From Oscillospiraceae bacterium (GTDB lineage: Bacteria > Bacillota > Clostridia > Oscillospirales > Acutalibacteraceae), in NCBI GenBank assembly GCA_022650485.1, contig JALCPP010000002.1, forward strand, positions 124,001-188,000: a DNA stretch of 64,000 nucleotides. The letters are read 5' to 3'. The notes beneath the pieces were generated by a model, which did not search any database, was not told where the DNA came from, and saw only the letters and a program-made list of their open reading frames with translations. The translations under genes were made by a program, and so were the position numbers. Numbering within the stretch: the first letter of the stretch is position 1; every line of letters starts with the position of its first letter. Below, in pieces: positions 17,491-26,408 of the stretch.

Positions 17491-17647
17491 CCTTTCACAT
17501 CGGCACAAAGCCTGAAACAAGGGATGCACGGCTGTCAACGGGCTTTGCGGAACGATTGGCTTTCTTACATGAATGGTACGACAAAACATAGGACAAAAAT
17601 AGATTCATCGAAATAAACCGATGAATGACAACGAGGGATTAATCAAA

Positions 17648-18139
17648 ATGGATCAATTGGTCACAACTCTGATCGATGCTTTCCGCGGGGCTCCGTCGGA
17701 ACTCATCGTCTTTTTAATTTCACTTCTGCCGCTGTTGGAACTGCGCGGCGGAATCCTGGCGGCAGGTTTGCTGCATGTCGATATGGTTCGGGCTTTTTTT
17801 CTATGCCTGGCTGGCACGCTGCTGCCGGTGCCGTTTATTCTGCTTTTTTTTCGGCGGATACTGGAATGGCTGCGCAACACGCGGTTTGTCCGCCTGGTGC
17901 GGCGGATTGAAGATAAAATGAACCGAAAAAGCAAACAGATTGAAAAGTACAAGACATTTGGCCTTTTGCTGTTTGTGGCGATTCCACTGCCCGGAACCGG
18001 CGCATGGACAGGTTCCGCTGCCGCCGCGCTGATTGGGATACGCTTTCGGTATGCAATGGTTTCCGTGGTACTTGGGAGCGTGATTGCGGATGTTATTATG
18101 TGTCTGCTTGCCTATGGCGTTCTGGGGGCAGTGTTGTGA
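17648..18139 (+). CDS. Small multidrug export protein family (COG2426)
   Basis: This 163-residue membrane protein contains the family hallmarks LLPLLELRGGI (about residue 25) and AIPLPGTGAWTGS (about residue 110), with four to five hydrophobic segments. The charged stretch between these (RRIEDKMNRKSKQ) is the cytoplasmic loop. ATG 17648 is preceded by CGAGGGA; an in-frame ATG nine codons upstream has no ribosome site. Its stop overlaps the GTG of the next FAD gene. The family name rests on weak functional evidence, so actual drug export is uncertain. Confidence 0.85.
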   Translation: MDQLVTTLIDAFRGAPSELIVFLISLLPLLELRGGILAAGLLHVDMVRAFFLCLAGTLLPVPFILLFFRRILEWLRNTRFVRLVRRIEDKMNRKSKQIEKYKTFGLLLFVAIPLPGTGAWTGSAAAALIGIRFRYAMVSVVLGSVIADVIMCLLAYGVLGAVL

Positions 18140-19392
18140 GAAAAGGCTCTGATTGTGTGCAGCAGGCGGCGCTTGCCGTTGTGGGCGGCGGTGCTTCCGG
18201 TTTGGCGGCGGCGCTTGCCGCATCGCGGAGAGCAGGCTTCAGACCCGGCTCTGTGGTTCTTCTGGAAAAGAATCCGCGTGTGGGCAAAAAACTGCTTTTA
18301 ACGGGCAACGGGCGCTGTAACCTGACAAACCGAAATGCGGGGGACCGTGCGCGTTACCACGGGGACACAGAGGCACGGGCGGTGCTGGACCGCTTTCCGC
18401 CCGAACAAATTTTGCGCCTGTTTCAAAAGGCGGGGCTGCTCTGCCGCGAACTGGACGGCGGAAGGATCTATCCTTATAGTTTGCAGGCGTCATCCGTTTT
18501 AAATATTCTGCGCAGAAATTTAGACCGTTCCGGGGTGCGGGTCCTTTGTGACTTTGATGTCAATCGAATCGAAAAATCAAAGGATGGATTCCGGCTGTCT
18601 TCCCCGGCGGGGGCGCTGTTTGCCCGGCGGGTGGTTCTTGCGGCGGGCGGTTCGGCCTGCCCGCGGACCGGGTCGGACGGCGGCGGTTTTTCGCTGGCAG
18701 GAAAACTTGGTCACACGCTGCGCCCGGTTTATCCTTCTTTGGTACAGGTGAAGACGGACCCCGCGCGGGTCCGCTCCCTGAAAGGCGTGCGCTGCCCGGC
18801 TTTGGTTTCGTTTCGCGCGGGCGGAAAAACCGTTCGCACCGCTACGGGGGAAGTGCAGTTTGCGGACGGAGCGCTTTCCGGCATCTGCGTTTTTGAGCTT
18901 TCCCGATGCTTTGGGGAACTGCATGCCCCGAAAGATGCCGAAATTGTATTGGACCTTTTTCCGGAGTACGAAACGGAACAACTCATTGAATTGCTGCGCA
19001 CCGCGGCGTGCGGTGAAACAGGGATTTCCGCGCCGCAGCTTTTGGAAGGATTTCTGCCGAAAGCGTTGGGCGCGGAGCTTTCTAAATACGCGCTGGGCGT
19101 TACACAGACAAAAACAGGACTGCGGAAAACGGAAGAGTTTCAGAAGCTGGCGCGCGCGGCGAAGGAGTACCGCTTCCCGGTGCGGGGGACTTTTTCCTGG
19201 GACCGCGCGCAGGTGACGGCGGGCGGGGTTCCTCTTTCGGAACTGACGGAAAATCTGGAATCAAAAAAGTGCAGGGGGCTGTACCTGTGCGGCGAACTGC
19301 TGGATGTGGACGGCGACTGCGGGGGCTTTAATCTGCACTGGGCGTGGGCCAGCGGCCTGACCGCCGGGAAGGCCGCGGCGGAGTCCTTGTGA
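18136..19392 (+). CDS. BaiN/HI0933-family NAD(P)/FAD-dependent oxidoreductase
   Basis: This flavoprotein is about 418 residues long. The FAD motif VVGGGASGLAAALAA lies near the start, followed by the hallmark LLLTGNGRCNLTN of the HI0933/BaiN family and a C-terminal CGELLDVDGDCGGFNLHWA. Start GTG 18136 overlaps the upstream TGA; a longer frame back to 18004 lies inside the upstream gene and is rejected. The biochemical role of most members is unknown; BaiN itself was linked to bile-acid metabolism in a gut Clostridium, which should not be assumed here. Confidence 0.88.
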   Translation: MRKGSDCVQQAALAVVGGGASGLAAALAASRRAGFRPGSVVLLEKNPRVGKKLLLTGNGRCNLTNRNAGDRARYHGDTEARAVLDRFPPEQILRLFQKAGLLCRELDGGRIYPYSLQASSVLNILRRNLDRSGVRVLCDFDVNRIEKSKDGFRLSSPAGALFARRVVLAAGGSACPRTGSDGGGFSLAGKLGHTLRPVYPSLVQVKTDPARVRSLKGVRCPALVSFRAGGKTVRTATGEVQFADGALSGICVFELSRCFGELHAPKDAEIVLDLFPEYETEQLIELLRTAACGETGISAPQLLEGFLPKALGAELSKYALGVTQTKTGLRKTEEFQKLARAAKEYRFPVRGTFSWDRAQVTAGGVPLSELTENLESKKCRGLYLCGELLDVDGDCGGFNLHWAWASGLTAGKAAAESL

Positions 19393-19449
19393 CAGCACTG
19401 ATTTTGACGGTGCAAAAGTCAGAATGTATCTAACGGAGGAATTTGTAAT

Positions 19450-21036
19450 TTGATTTATCGTATATCCGAACTTCGCATGGAACTGGATGGGACGGAGGAA
19501 GACCTGAAAGCACGGGCGGCAAAGCGTCTGCGCGTCGCACCGGGGGATATCCGTTCCCTGCGTTACTTCCGCAAATCGGTGGATGCGCGTAAAAAGAACG
19601 ACGTCCATTTTATCTGCACGGCAGAAGCCGACTGCCTTGCGGCAAGGGTGGCACATGACCGTCGGGTGACGAAAGCCAAGCCTTACCGGTATGAACTGCC
19701 CGTATGCCGTCCTTTGGAACAACGGCCCGTGGTCGTTGGGTTTGGCCCTGCCGGTATGTTTGCGGCGCTGATTCTGGCGCAGGCGGGGCAGAAGCCCGTT
19801 GTGTTGGAACGCGGTTCGAGCGTGGAAGAGCGGGGCAGACGGGTTACCCGCTTCTGGCAGGACGGCACACTGGACCCGGAGTGCAACGTGCAGTTCGGCG
19901 AAGGGGGCGCGGGTACTTTTTCAGACGGAAAGCTGAACACCGGAACCAAGGACCCGCGCATCCGCAAGGTGCTGGAAGAATTTGTTTCTGCCGGCGCGCC
20001 GCGTGAAATCCTGTATGAAGCAAAGCCGCATATCGGTACGGACCGGCTGCCGCAGACCGTTCGAGGAATTCGGGAACAGATTGTGTCATTGGGCGGAACA
20101 ATTCGATTCGACACGCAGATGACCGCTTTGCGGCATAAAGATGGGCATGTGGCCGGTGTGGAATTTTGCACGCGGGGCGGTGCGCCGGAACGGTTTGACA
20201 CGGCCCATGTGATTCTGGCGGTGGGGCACAGTGCAAGAGATACGTTTGAACAACTGCTTGCTGCCGATATTCCAATGCAAGCAAAACCGTTTGCCGTCGG
20301 CGCGCGGATTGAGCATCCGCAGGGGTTGATTGACACCGCGCAGTACGGAAAATTTGCAGGTCACCCCGCGCTGGGTGCGGCGGATTATAAACTTGCCGTT
20401 CACCTGGAAAATGGGCGGGGTGTGTATACGTTCTGCATGTGCCCGGGCGGGCAGGTCGTCGCGGCGGCAAGCGAATCGGGGCGCCTTGCGACCAATGGGA
20501 TGAGCCGTTTTGCGCGTAACGGCGAAAATGCCAATGCCGCGCTGCTGGTCGGTGTGGGACCAGAGGACTTTGGTTCGGAAGGTCCGCTTGCGGGCGTTGA
20601 ATTTCAGCGGAAGCTGGAAGAGGCTGCGTTTCGCTTGGGCGGCGCAAATTACTGCGCGCCCGTGCAGCGCGTGGAAGATTTTCTGGCGCGCCGCGCTTCC
20701 AATTGCCTGGGAAGCGTTGCGCCGACGTATCGTCCCGGCGTGACGCCCTGCTCGCTGGACGGCTGCCTGCCGGAATTTATCGCCGATTCCATGCGCGAGG
20801 GAATCCGGCGGATGGGTGGCCGGCTGCACGGCTTTGCCTTCCCGGATGCGGTTTTGACGGCGGTGGAGACCCGGTCGTCTTCTCCGGTGAGGATTTTGCG
20901 CGGGGACGACGGTCAGTCCCCTGCCCTTGCGGGAATGTATCCCTGCGGGGAAGGGGCCGGTTACGCGGGCGGTATCGTTTCCGCAGCGGTGGACGGTATC
21001 AAATGTGCGGAGCAGATTCTCAAACAGAACTCATAA
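19450..21036 (+). CDS. FAD-dependent dehydrogenase, COG2509 type
   Basis: This 528-residue protein has an N-terminal domain of about 80 residues ending in a basic segment. The FAD-binding VGFGPAGMFAALILAQAG follows at about 96-113, then QFGEGGAGTFSDGKL, which is typical of the family. The C-terminal GEGAGYAGGIVSAAVDG closes the cofactor site. The start is TTG 19450, set by CGGAGGA at 19434-19440. It lies 57 bases after the BaiN-like gene, probably cotranscribed. The substrate is unknown. Confidence 0.88.
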   Translation: MIYRISELRMELDGTEEDLKARAAKRLRVAPGDIRSLRYFRKSVDARKKNDVHFICTAEADCLAARVAHDRRVTKAKPYRYELPVCRPLEQRPVVVGFGPAGMFAALILAQAGQKPVVLERGSSVEERGRRVTRFWQDGTLDPECNVQFGEGGAGTFSDGKLNTGTKDPRIRKVLEEFVSAGAPREILYEAKPHIGTDRLPQTVRGIREQIVSLGGTIRFDTQMTALRHKDGHVAGVEFCTRGGAPERFDTAHVILAVGHSARDTFEQLLAADIPMQAKPFAVGARIEHPQGLIDTAQYGKFAGHPALGAADYKLAVHLENGRGVYTFCMCPGGQVVAAASESGRLATNGMSRFARNGENANAALLVGVGPEDFGSEGPLAGVEFQRKLEEAAFRLGGANYCAPVQRVEDFLARRASNCLGSVAPTYRPGVTPCSLDGCLPEFIADSMREGIRRMGGRLHGFAFPDAVLTAVETRSSSPVRILRGDDGQSPALAGMYPCGEGAGYAGGIVSAAVDGIKCAEQILKQNS

Positions 21037-21075
21037 AACGATGGGAGCTGGAATTTTCCGGCTCCCATCGTTTTA
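21034..21075. terminator. Bidirectional terminator between FAD gene and TetR gene
   Basis: The 15-base arms TAAAACGATGGGAGC (21034-21048) and GCTCCCATCGTTTTA (21061-21075) are perfectly complementary with A/T-tracts at the base, between convergent genes. The hairpin includes the last base of the upstream stop. Confidence 0.9.
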
Positions 21076-21088
21076 TGATAAGCACGTG

Positions 21089-21667
21089 TCAGGCTTTCAT
21101 TAAATCGACCAGCCAGTCCGCTTTCGGCAGCGGGACCGATGGAAAACACACGGCATTTTCCGCTGCGCTTTCCATTGCGGAAAAAAAACAGAGCGCAAGG
21201 CTTTTCGGGTCTCCTTTCCGGATTTCACCGGCCTTTTGCCCGGCAAGGACGGTTGGCGCAAACCGGTCTGCAATGTTCATTTTTAAAACGGTTTGTTCCA
21301 TTTCTTCTGTCAGATAATCGGCGGTCAGGGCTTGTTTTGCAAGAAGAAAAACCTTTGCCGTTGCCGGCGAAATTGTGAAGTAAGAGAGCGCGGATTCTGC
21401 AACCTCGTGGAAAATCTGAAGGGGGCTTAAAGGCAGAAGAAGGTATTCCTCCATCATGCGGATTCCATCCAGGGCGGTTTTTAAATGCTCGAGGTACAGC
21501 TGTTCCTTTGTGCTGTAATAGTGAAACAGCAGCCCGGAACTGATGCCGAGCATGCGGGAAATCTGGCGGGTGCTGGTGCCTGCGTAGCCGTGACGGATAA
21601 AAAGGTCAAGGCTGACGTCCAGAATTTTTCTGCGGCGGTCCTCTTTCTGCTTTTGCCGAATGCCCAT
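21089..21667 (-). CDS. TetR/AcrR-family transcriptional regulator
   Basis: This 192-residue protein has an N-terminal TetR helix-turn-helix (RRRKILDVSLDLFIRHGYAG, then STRQISRMLGISSGLLFHYY). A divergent C-terminal ligand-binding domain follows. A perfect inverted repeat lies 25-40 bases upstream of its start and is a likely autoregulatory operator. It is divergent from the aminotransferase gene, so it could control that as well as itself. The ligand is unknown. Confidence 0.9.
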   Translation of the reverse strand: MGIRQKQKEDRRRKILDVSLDLFIRHGYAGTSTRQISRMLGISSGLLFHYYSTKEQLYLEHLKTALDGIRMMEEYLLLPLSPLQIFHEVAESALSYFTISPATAKVFLLAKQALTADYLTEEMEQTVLKMNIADRFAPTVLAGQKAGEIRKGDPKSLALCFFSAMESAAENAVCFPSVPLPKADWLVDLMKA

Positions 21668-21691
21668 GAGAAAGGTCCCCTTCCCCTTGCT

Positions 21692-21707
21692 TTAAGCAGG
21701 TGCTTAA
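21692..21707. promoter_or_regulatory. Candidate TetR operator palindrome
   Basis: The sequence TTAAGCAGGTGCTTAA is a 7-bp perfect inverted repeat around GG. It sits just upstream of the TetR start in the divergent region with the aminotransferase, a standard place for TetR autorepression. Confidence 0.55.
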
Positions 21708-21869
21708 TTTTTTTTCAGCATAACAGATTGATTGAATTATGTCAAATTATGGCTTTTATCACGCGCGATTCGACGTAAAAATTTATTTTTAATTCAATTT
21801 CTCCCTCTTCCTATTTGAAACGTGGTGTGCTACAATCTTTTTAAAACAGTAGAATGGGAAGTGTTCTTT

Positions 21870-23042
21870 TTGGAGTTTTCCAAGCGGATGCGTCATTTTG
21901 AGACCGGCATCTTCTGCACGCTGTCTCAAATGAAAAGGGAAAAACTGGAGAAAGGGGAACCGGTTATTGATTTCAGTATCGGTTCGCCGAACATTCCTCC
22001 GGCACAGCATATTATAGATACACTGGCGCAGGGCGCCGCAGACAAAGAAAATTATGAGTATGCCATTACTGATACCCGGGAACTGCAAAATGCGGTGCGC
22101 ACGTGGTATCAGCGCAGGTATGATGTGGAGCTGGACTGTGATTCTGAAATGACGTCGCTTTTGGGGTCCCAGGATGGGCTGGCGCATCTTTCCCTTGCGA
22201 TTGCAGACCCGGGGGACCTGGTTTTGGTACCGGACCCCGGCTACCCGATTTTCGGGGATGGTCCGCTTCTGGCCGGCGCCGAGCTGTACCGGATGCCGCA
22301 GAAAGCGGAAAATGACTGGCTGATTGATTTAAAGGCTGTGCCGGAGCAGGCCGCCAGGCGGGCAAAGCTGATGGTGGTGTCTTACCCGAACAACCCAGTG
22401 ACCAGCATTGCGCCGCCCTCTTTTTACCGGGAACTGGTGGATTTTGCAAAAACCTATGATATCATTGTGCTGCACGACAATGCTTACAGTGAGCTGGCAT
22501 TCGACGGCGCCCGGTGCGGCAGCTTTTTGCAGACCCCCGGGGCCAAGGAAGTCGGCATCGAATTTAATTCGCTTTCTAAAACTTACGGGCTGGCCGGTGC
22601 GAGAATCGGGTTTGCCGTTGGAAACCGGAACGTGATTTCCATGCTGAAGACGCTCAAGTCCAACATGGATTACGGGATGTTTTTACCGGTGCAGAAAGCC
22701 GCGGTCGCGGCGCTGACAGGGCCGCAGGACTGTGTCGAACAGACAAGAGCTGCCTATGAACGCCGCAGGAACGTGCTGGTGGAAGGTCTGAACGGGATCG
22801 GCTGGAAGATTCGAAAACCGATGGCAACGATGTTTGTCTGGGCGAAGATACCGGCTCCGTATTCCGACAGCGTTTCGTTTGTAAAGGATTTATTTGCAAG
22901 GACCGGTGTTCTGGTGACTCCCGGTTCGGCATTCGGACCGTCAGGGGAAGGATATGTGCGCATGGCGCTGGTTCGCAGTGAGAAGGAAATGAATCAGGCA
23001 ATTTGTGCAATAGACCAAAGCAAGATTCTAAAACAGAGTTAA
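21870..23042 (+). CDS. Class I/II pyridoxal-phosphate aminotransferase
   Basis: This 390-residue PLP enzyme has the Schiff-base lysine in FNSLSKTYGLAGARIGF near residue 234, with IDFSIGSPNIPP, VVSYPNNPVTS and the final arginine segment typical of fold type I aminotransferases. The start is chosen as TTG 21870, because the family usually begins with the FSKR..FETGIF segment and GGGAAG lies upstream; the longer frame to 21822 has no family counterpart. It resembles LL-diaminopimelate/alanine-type enzymes, but the amino acid cannot be named. The flanking TetR gene is divergent. Confidence 0.85.
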   Translation: MEFSKRMRHFETGIFCTLSQMKREKLEKGEPVIDFSIGSPNIPPAQHIIDTLAQGAADKENYEYAITDTRELQNAVRTWYQRRYDVELDCDSEMTSLLGSQDGLAHLSLAIADPGDLVLVPDPGYPIFGDGPLLAGAELYRMPQKAENDWLIDLKAVPEQAARRAKLMVVSYPNNPVTSIAPPSFYRELVDFAKTYDIIVLHDNAYSELAFDGARCGSFLQTPGAKEVGIEFNSLSKTYGLAGARIGFAVGNRNVISMLKTLKSNMDYGMFLPVQKAAVAALTGPQDCVEQTRAAYERRRNVLVEGLNGIGWKIRKPMATMFVWAKIPAPYSDSVSFVKDLFARTGVLVTPGSAFGPSGEGYVRMALVRSEKEMNQAICAIDQSKILKQS

Positions 23043-23049
23043 TTTTTTA

Positions 23050-23089
23050 GTCAACACAGGCCTCCCGTTTTCGGGAGGCCTGTGTTGAC
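23050..23089. terminator. Terminator between aminotransferase and ABC permease genes
   Basis: The long perfect hairpin GTCAACACAGGCCTCCCG / CGGGAGGCCTGTGTTGAC has a 4-base loop, between convergent genes. There is a T-run before it (leftward terminator) and a weaker T-content after it. Confidence 0.9.
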
Positions 23090-23116
23090 TTAACAGAATA
23101 TTGATTTAATGGGTTC

Positions 23117-24391
23117 TTATTCGTAGCGCAGTGCCTCGATCGGGTCGAGCTGGCTTGCTTTTTTGGCGGGATAATACCCGAAGAAAATACCGATCAGCAT
23201 TGAGAATCCAACACTGATAAAGATGACCGGCAGCGAAATGACCAGCTTCATTTTCAGCAGGGCCACCCCCGCGGCTGCAAGCCCGATTCCGGTAATAATG
23301 CCGATGATTCCCCCGATGACGCAGATGATGACCGACTCGACAATGAATTGCATTCGAATGTAGCTGCTGCGTGCACCAAGCGCTTTGCGCGTGCCGATTT
23401 CGCGTGTGCGTTCGGTTACGGAAACCAGCATGATATTCATAACGCCGATGCCGCCGACGATCAGCGCGATGGCCGCGATGGCCGCAATGGCAATGGAGAT
23501 GGTGCCCATCATCGATGTGACGGAGGAGAGCATATTTTCCATGTTATAAGCTGTGCAGGTGTATTTGGGGTTGTTTTCATACAGATGCTTCATGTATGCT
23601 TCAATCCGGTCCGTAAACGCGTGGGTGTCGTTGACGTGTTTCAGCTTGATTTCAAACGTGGAATAGTTCTGATTTTCAGACGTTTCTTTTGCCACGGTGA
23701 CGGGAATATACATCGTGGTGGTAATATCTTTGTCGGCAACCCCCATACCCATGCCCGCCATGCCCTGCTGGACATATTTGTAAACGCCTACAATTGTGTA
23801 GGTGTTGACTCCGTCGGCTGTATCCACGTTGATTTTTTTCCCGAGCGGATCGGTTCCTTCTTCGAACATGTTGGAAACCAGTTTGTCAGAAACCACCGCG
23901 ACCCGGCGGCTCCCGTTAATGTCGCGGTCCTGCAGAAATCTTCCGCGCTGTACGTCGACATTTTGAACCGAACCAAAGCCCGGGTTGGCTCCGTAGATGG
24001 AAACGTTGGCATACAGATGTCCGTCCTGTGCCTTCCCGCTGCCGGCGGATTCATAAATGGCGACGTCACTGATTTCGTTGGAAAATTTCTTCTGCACCCG
24101 CTCGATCTGCTCGATGGTGAGCAGGTCGCTGTCGTCCATTTTCTGTGTGCCGGAGCCATCCATCTGGCCGTAAATGCTGTCATTCTCATTCGGCGCAACG
24201 TAAACGTAGATATTGTTTGCACCAAGGCCTGCCATGGTGTCAGAAACATTGTTGGTTACTGCGTCCCCGATGGACACAATCGCAATAACGGAACCGATGC
24301 CGATAATGATGCCGAGCATCGTTAAAAAGGCTCGCATTTTGTTCGATCTCAGTCCCGAAATTGCGAGAATGATGTTTTCTTTTAGAAACAT
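23117..24391 (-). CDS. MacB-type ABC transporter permease
   Basis: This 424-residue protein has one N-terminal membrane helix (IILAISGLRSNKMRAFLTML is the usual entry). A large extracytoplasmic MacB core domain fills about residues 45-290, and three helices of the FtsX domain follow at the C-terminus (IGVMNIMLVSVTERTREIG). It begins 1 base after the ATPase gene ends and is the last gene of a four-gene exporter operon. It would couple ATP hydrolysis to export of a peptide, lipid or drug. Confidence 0.93.
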   Translation of the reverse strand: MFLKENIILAISGLRSNKMRAFLTMLGIIIGIGSVIAIVSIGDAVTNNVSDTMAGLGANNIYVYVAPNENDSIYGQMDGSGTQKMDDSDLLTIEQIERVQKKFSNEISDVAIYESAGSGKAQDGHLYANVSIYGANPGFGSVQNVDVQRGRFLQDRDINGSRRVAVVSDKLVSNMFEEGTDPLGKKINVDTADGVNTYTIVGVYKYVQQGMAGMGMGVADKDITTTMYIPVTVAKETSENQNYSTFEIKLKHVNDTHAFTDRIEAYMKHLYENNPKYTCTAYNMENMLSSVTSMMGTISIAIAAIAAIALIVGGIGVMNIMLVSVTERTREIGTRKALGARSSYIRMQFIVESVIICVIGGIIGIITGIGLAAAGVALLKMKLVISLPVIFISVGFSMLIGIFFGYYPAKKASQLDPIEALRYE

Positions 24392-24392
24392 G

Positions 24393-25103
24393 TTATTCCG
24401 CCGCCTTTCCGGAACCGGGCCTGTCGTCTACAATCATGCCGTCGTGCAGTGTTACAACTCGGTTGGTTTCCTCCGCCAGCTCCGGGTTGTGCGTAATCAG
24501 TACGATCGTTTTCCCGTCCTGTTCGTGTACTTTGTGGAACAGGTCCATGACCAGGCGCCCCGTGGAGGAATCCAGTGCACCCGTCGGTTCGTCCGCCAGC
24601 AGGATGGCGGGGTCGTTTGCCAGTGCGCGGGCAATTGCCACCCGCTGTTTCTGCCCGCCGGAAAGCTCGTTCGGCTGGTGATCCATACGGTCCCCCATGC
24701 CGACCAGAGTCAGCAGCTCTTTGGCGCGCTCCAGACGCTTTTTGCGTTCCACCCCCGCGTAAAGCATCGGCAGCTCTACATTCTTCAGCGCGTTGTTGCG
24801 TGGAATCAGGTTAAAAGTCTGAAAGACAAAACCGATTTTTTTATTTCGAACATCGGAAAGCTGATTGTCATTCATTTTCCGAATGGGGATGCCGTCCAGA
24901 ACATATTCCCCGGAAGTCGGGCGGTCCAGTACGCCGATCATGTTCATCAGGGTGCTTTTACCGGAACCGGAAGCACCGACGATGGAGACAAAGTCCCCTT
25001 CCTCCACTTCCAGCGAAATATCCTTGAGAATATGAAGTTCGTTCGGAGTTCCGATATAATAATTTTTTACGATGGAATGCATCTCAATAATCTTGCGGCT
25101 CAT
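24393..25103 (-). CDS. MacB/LolD-type ABC transporter ATP-binding protein
   Basis: This 236-residue nucleotide-binding domain has Walker A GASGSGKSTL (about residue 42), the Q-loop, signature LSGGQKQRVAIARAL and Walker B ILLADEPTGALD. It belongs to the MacB/LolD/YknY group by its RNNALKNVELPMLYAG segment. Its start overlaps the end of the adaptor gene by four bases (ATGA-type coupling). Confidence 0.95.
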   Translation of the reverse strand: MSRKIIEMHSIVKNYYIGTPNELHILKDISLEVEEGDFVSIVGASGSGKSTLMNMIGVLDRPTSGEYVLDGIPIRKMNDNQLSDVRNKKIGFVFQTFNLIPRNNALKNVELPMLYAGVERKKRLERAKELLTLVGMGDRMDHQPNELSGGQKQRVAIARALANDPAILLADEPTGALDSSTGRLVMDLFHKVHEQDGKTIVLITHNPELAEETNRVVTLHDGMIVDDRPGSGKAAE

Positions 25104-26404
25104 TCCTGGGCCTCCCCGATTTGAACCGTATCACCCGAGCTGATTCCGTCCGGATTTCCGATTACCAGCAGCCCGTCTTTCAGGTCGGAACCGGAGATTT
25201 CAACGGAAACATCGGTTTCAAGTCCCGGTGTGACCGAAAGTTCTTTTGCCTTGTAAAATGCTCCGGATTTTTCCGCCACCATAATAATACTGCCGCCGTC
25301 TTTTTTCAGGATAGCGTCGTATGGCACGACAAAAACGTTTTTCTTTTCCTGAAGGACTATATCCATGCGTGCCTTCATGCCGATGCGCAGGGAAGAATTC
25401 TTTTCGTCAATCTTTACTTTAGCGGCATATGTAACATTTCCCGTTCCTTCTGTCGTTGCGGTCGCCGCAGGAGCGATGCTTGTGACCGTCCCTTTCATCT
25501 TATCATCGCCGCTTGCGTCGGTCTGGATTGTGACAGCATTGCCCGGCTTAACCGCAACCGCATCCATTTCTTTTACTTCGGTATCAACCATGAGGTCGTC
25601 TGTGTCTGCAATGACGAAGAGAATGCCGCTCGGCATGGCCCCGACCGATATGTTTTTCACTGTAACGGTGCCGTCTGCCGGCGCAGTAATGATGGAATCT
25701 TCCAGACTTTCTTTCAGCTTTTCCAACCCCACATCGGTGCTTTTGTCTGCGGCTTTCGCCAGTGCGGCATCATAGGCGTCCTTTGCGGCTTTCAGATCCT
25801 GCTCTGCCTGATTCTGCGCAGCGGTCAGCGCTTTCTGTGCTTGGTCGTAGTCCCTTTTGGCCTGGTCAAATTCTGTTTTTGCCACTTGGCCGTTTTCATA
25901 CAGCAGTTTTTTATAATTGTATGCGTTTTCCGCAGTTTCCAAAGCCGCTTCTGCCGAAACCACACTGCTGACGAGATCGTTGTTCTGAAGATACAGGACA
26001 TTTTCATAGGCCCGTTTTGCCTGCGACAGGTTGAGCGCGGTGCTTTTGTTGGAATCCTGCACGGCGTATTCCTGTTGTTTAATGTCCTTTTCCAGAGAGG
26101 CTGTGTCCAGCACCGCCAAAACGTCTCCCTTTTTCACCTGATCGCCGACTTCCACGCCGATCGTTTTTACCGGATAGGACAGAGTGGTATAAACGTTGTG
26201 GGAGTCATTGCTGTGAATTGTGCCGGATACGGCAGCTGTGTTCTGAAGTGTTGATTTTTTCAGCTCCAGAGTGGTAACGTTGGTGTGCATCGATTTGCTT
26301 TTGGCACGAATCGAGCAGGAATATGCTCCAAATCCAAGGACTAGCGCCGCAACTACAATAACCGCAGCCACTTTTTTTGTAAATTTAAATTTCTTCAACT
26401 TCAT
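25100..26404 (-). CDS. HlyD/MacA-type periplasmic-adaptor-like protein
   Basis: This 434-residue protein has an N-terminal membrane anchor (about residues 9-27), then a lipoyl-like half-motif (KTIGVEVGDQVKKGDVLAVLD). A long alanine/glutamine-rich coiled coil fills about residues 105-215, followed by the second lipoyl half (ITAPADGTVTVKNISVG) and beta-barrel domains. This is the MacA/YknX design. ATG 26404 fits GGGAG at about 26413-26417 better than the in-frame TTG at 26407. It links the ABC pump to further components in the envelope. Confidence 0.9.
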   Translation of the reverse strand: MKLKKFKFTKKVAAVIVVAALVLGFGAYSCSIRAKSKSMHTNVTTLELKKSTLQNTAAVSGTIHSNDSHNVYTTLSYPVKTIGVEVGDQVKKGDVLAVLDTASLEKDIKQQEYAVQDSNKSTALNLSQAKRAYENVLYLQNNDLVSSVVSAEAALETAENAYNYKKLLYENGQVAKTEFDQAKRDYDQAQKALTAAQNQAEQDLKAAKDAYDAALAKAADKSTDVGLEKLKESLEDSIITAPADGTVTVKNISVGAMPSGILFVIADTDDLMVDTEVKEMDAVAVKPGNAVTIQTDASGDDKMKGTVTSIAPAATATTEGTGNVTYAAKVKIDEKNSSLRIGMKARMDIVLQEKKNVFVVPYDAILKKDGGSIIMVAEKSGAFYKAKELSVTPGLETDVSVEISGSDLKDGLLVIGNPDGISSGDTVQIGEAQE

Positions 26405-26408
26405 CAAT

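Noticed and set aside
18004-18135. Longer 5' extension of the BaiN-like gene
   Set aside because: It lies wholly inside the preceding membrane protein gene and the FAD motif starts just after GTG 18136.
23348-24325. Plus-strand ORF of 325 codons across the ABC permease gene
   Set aside because: Antisense shadow of a MacB-type permease; composition is unusual (histidine/asparagine-rich) and no start signal is present.
25121-26254. Plus-strand ORF of 377 codons across the HlyD-type adaptor gene
   Set aside because: The minus strand encodes a clear adaptor with lipoyl and coiled-coil domains; the plus frame is cysteine/phenylalanine-rich and featureless.
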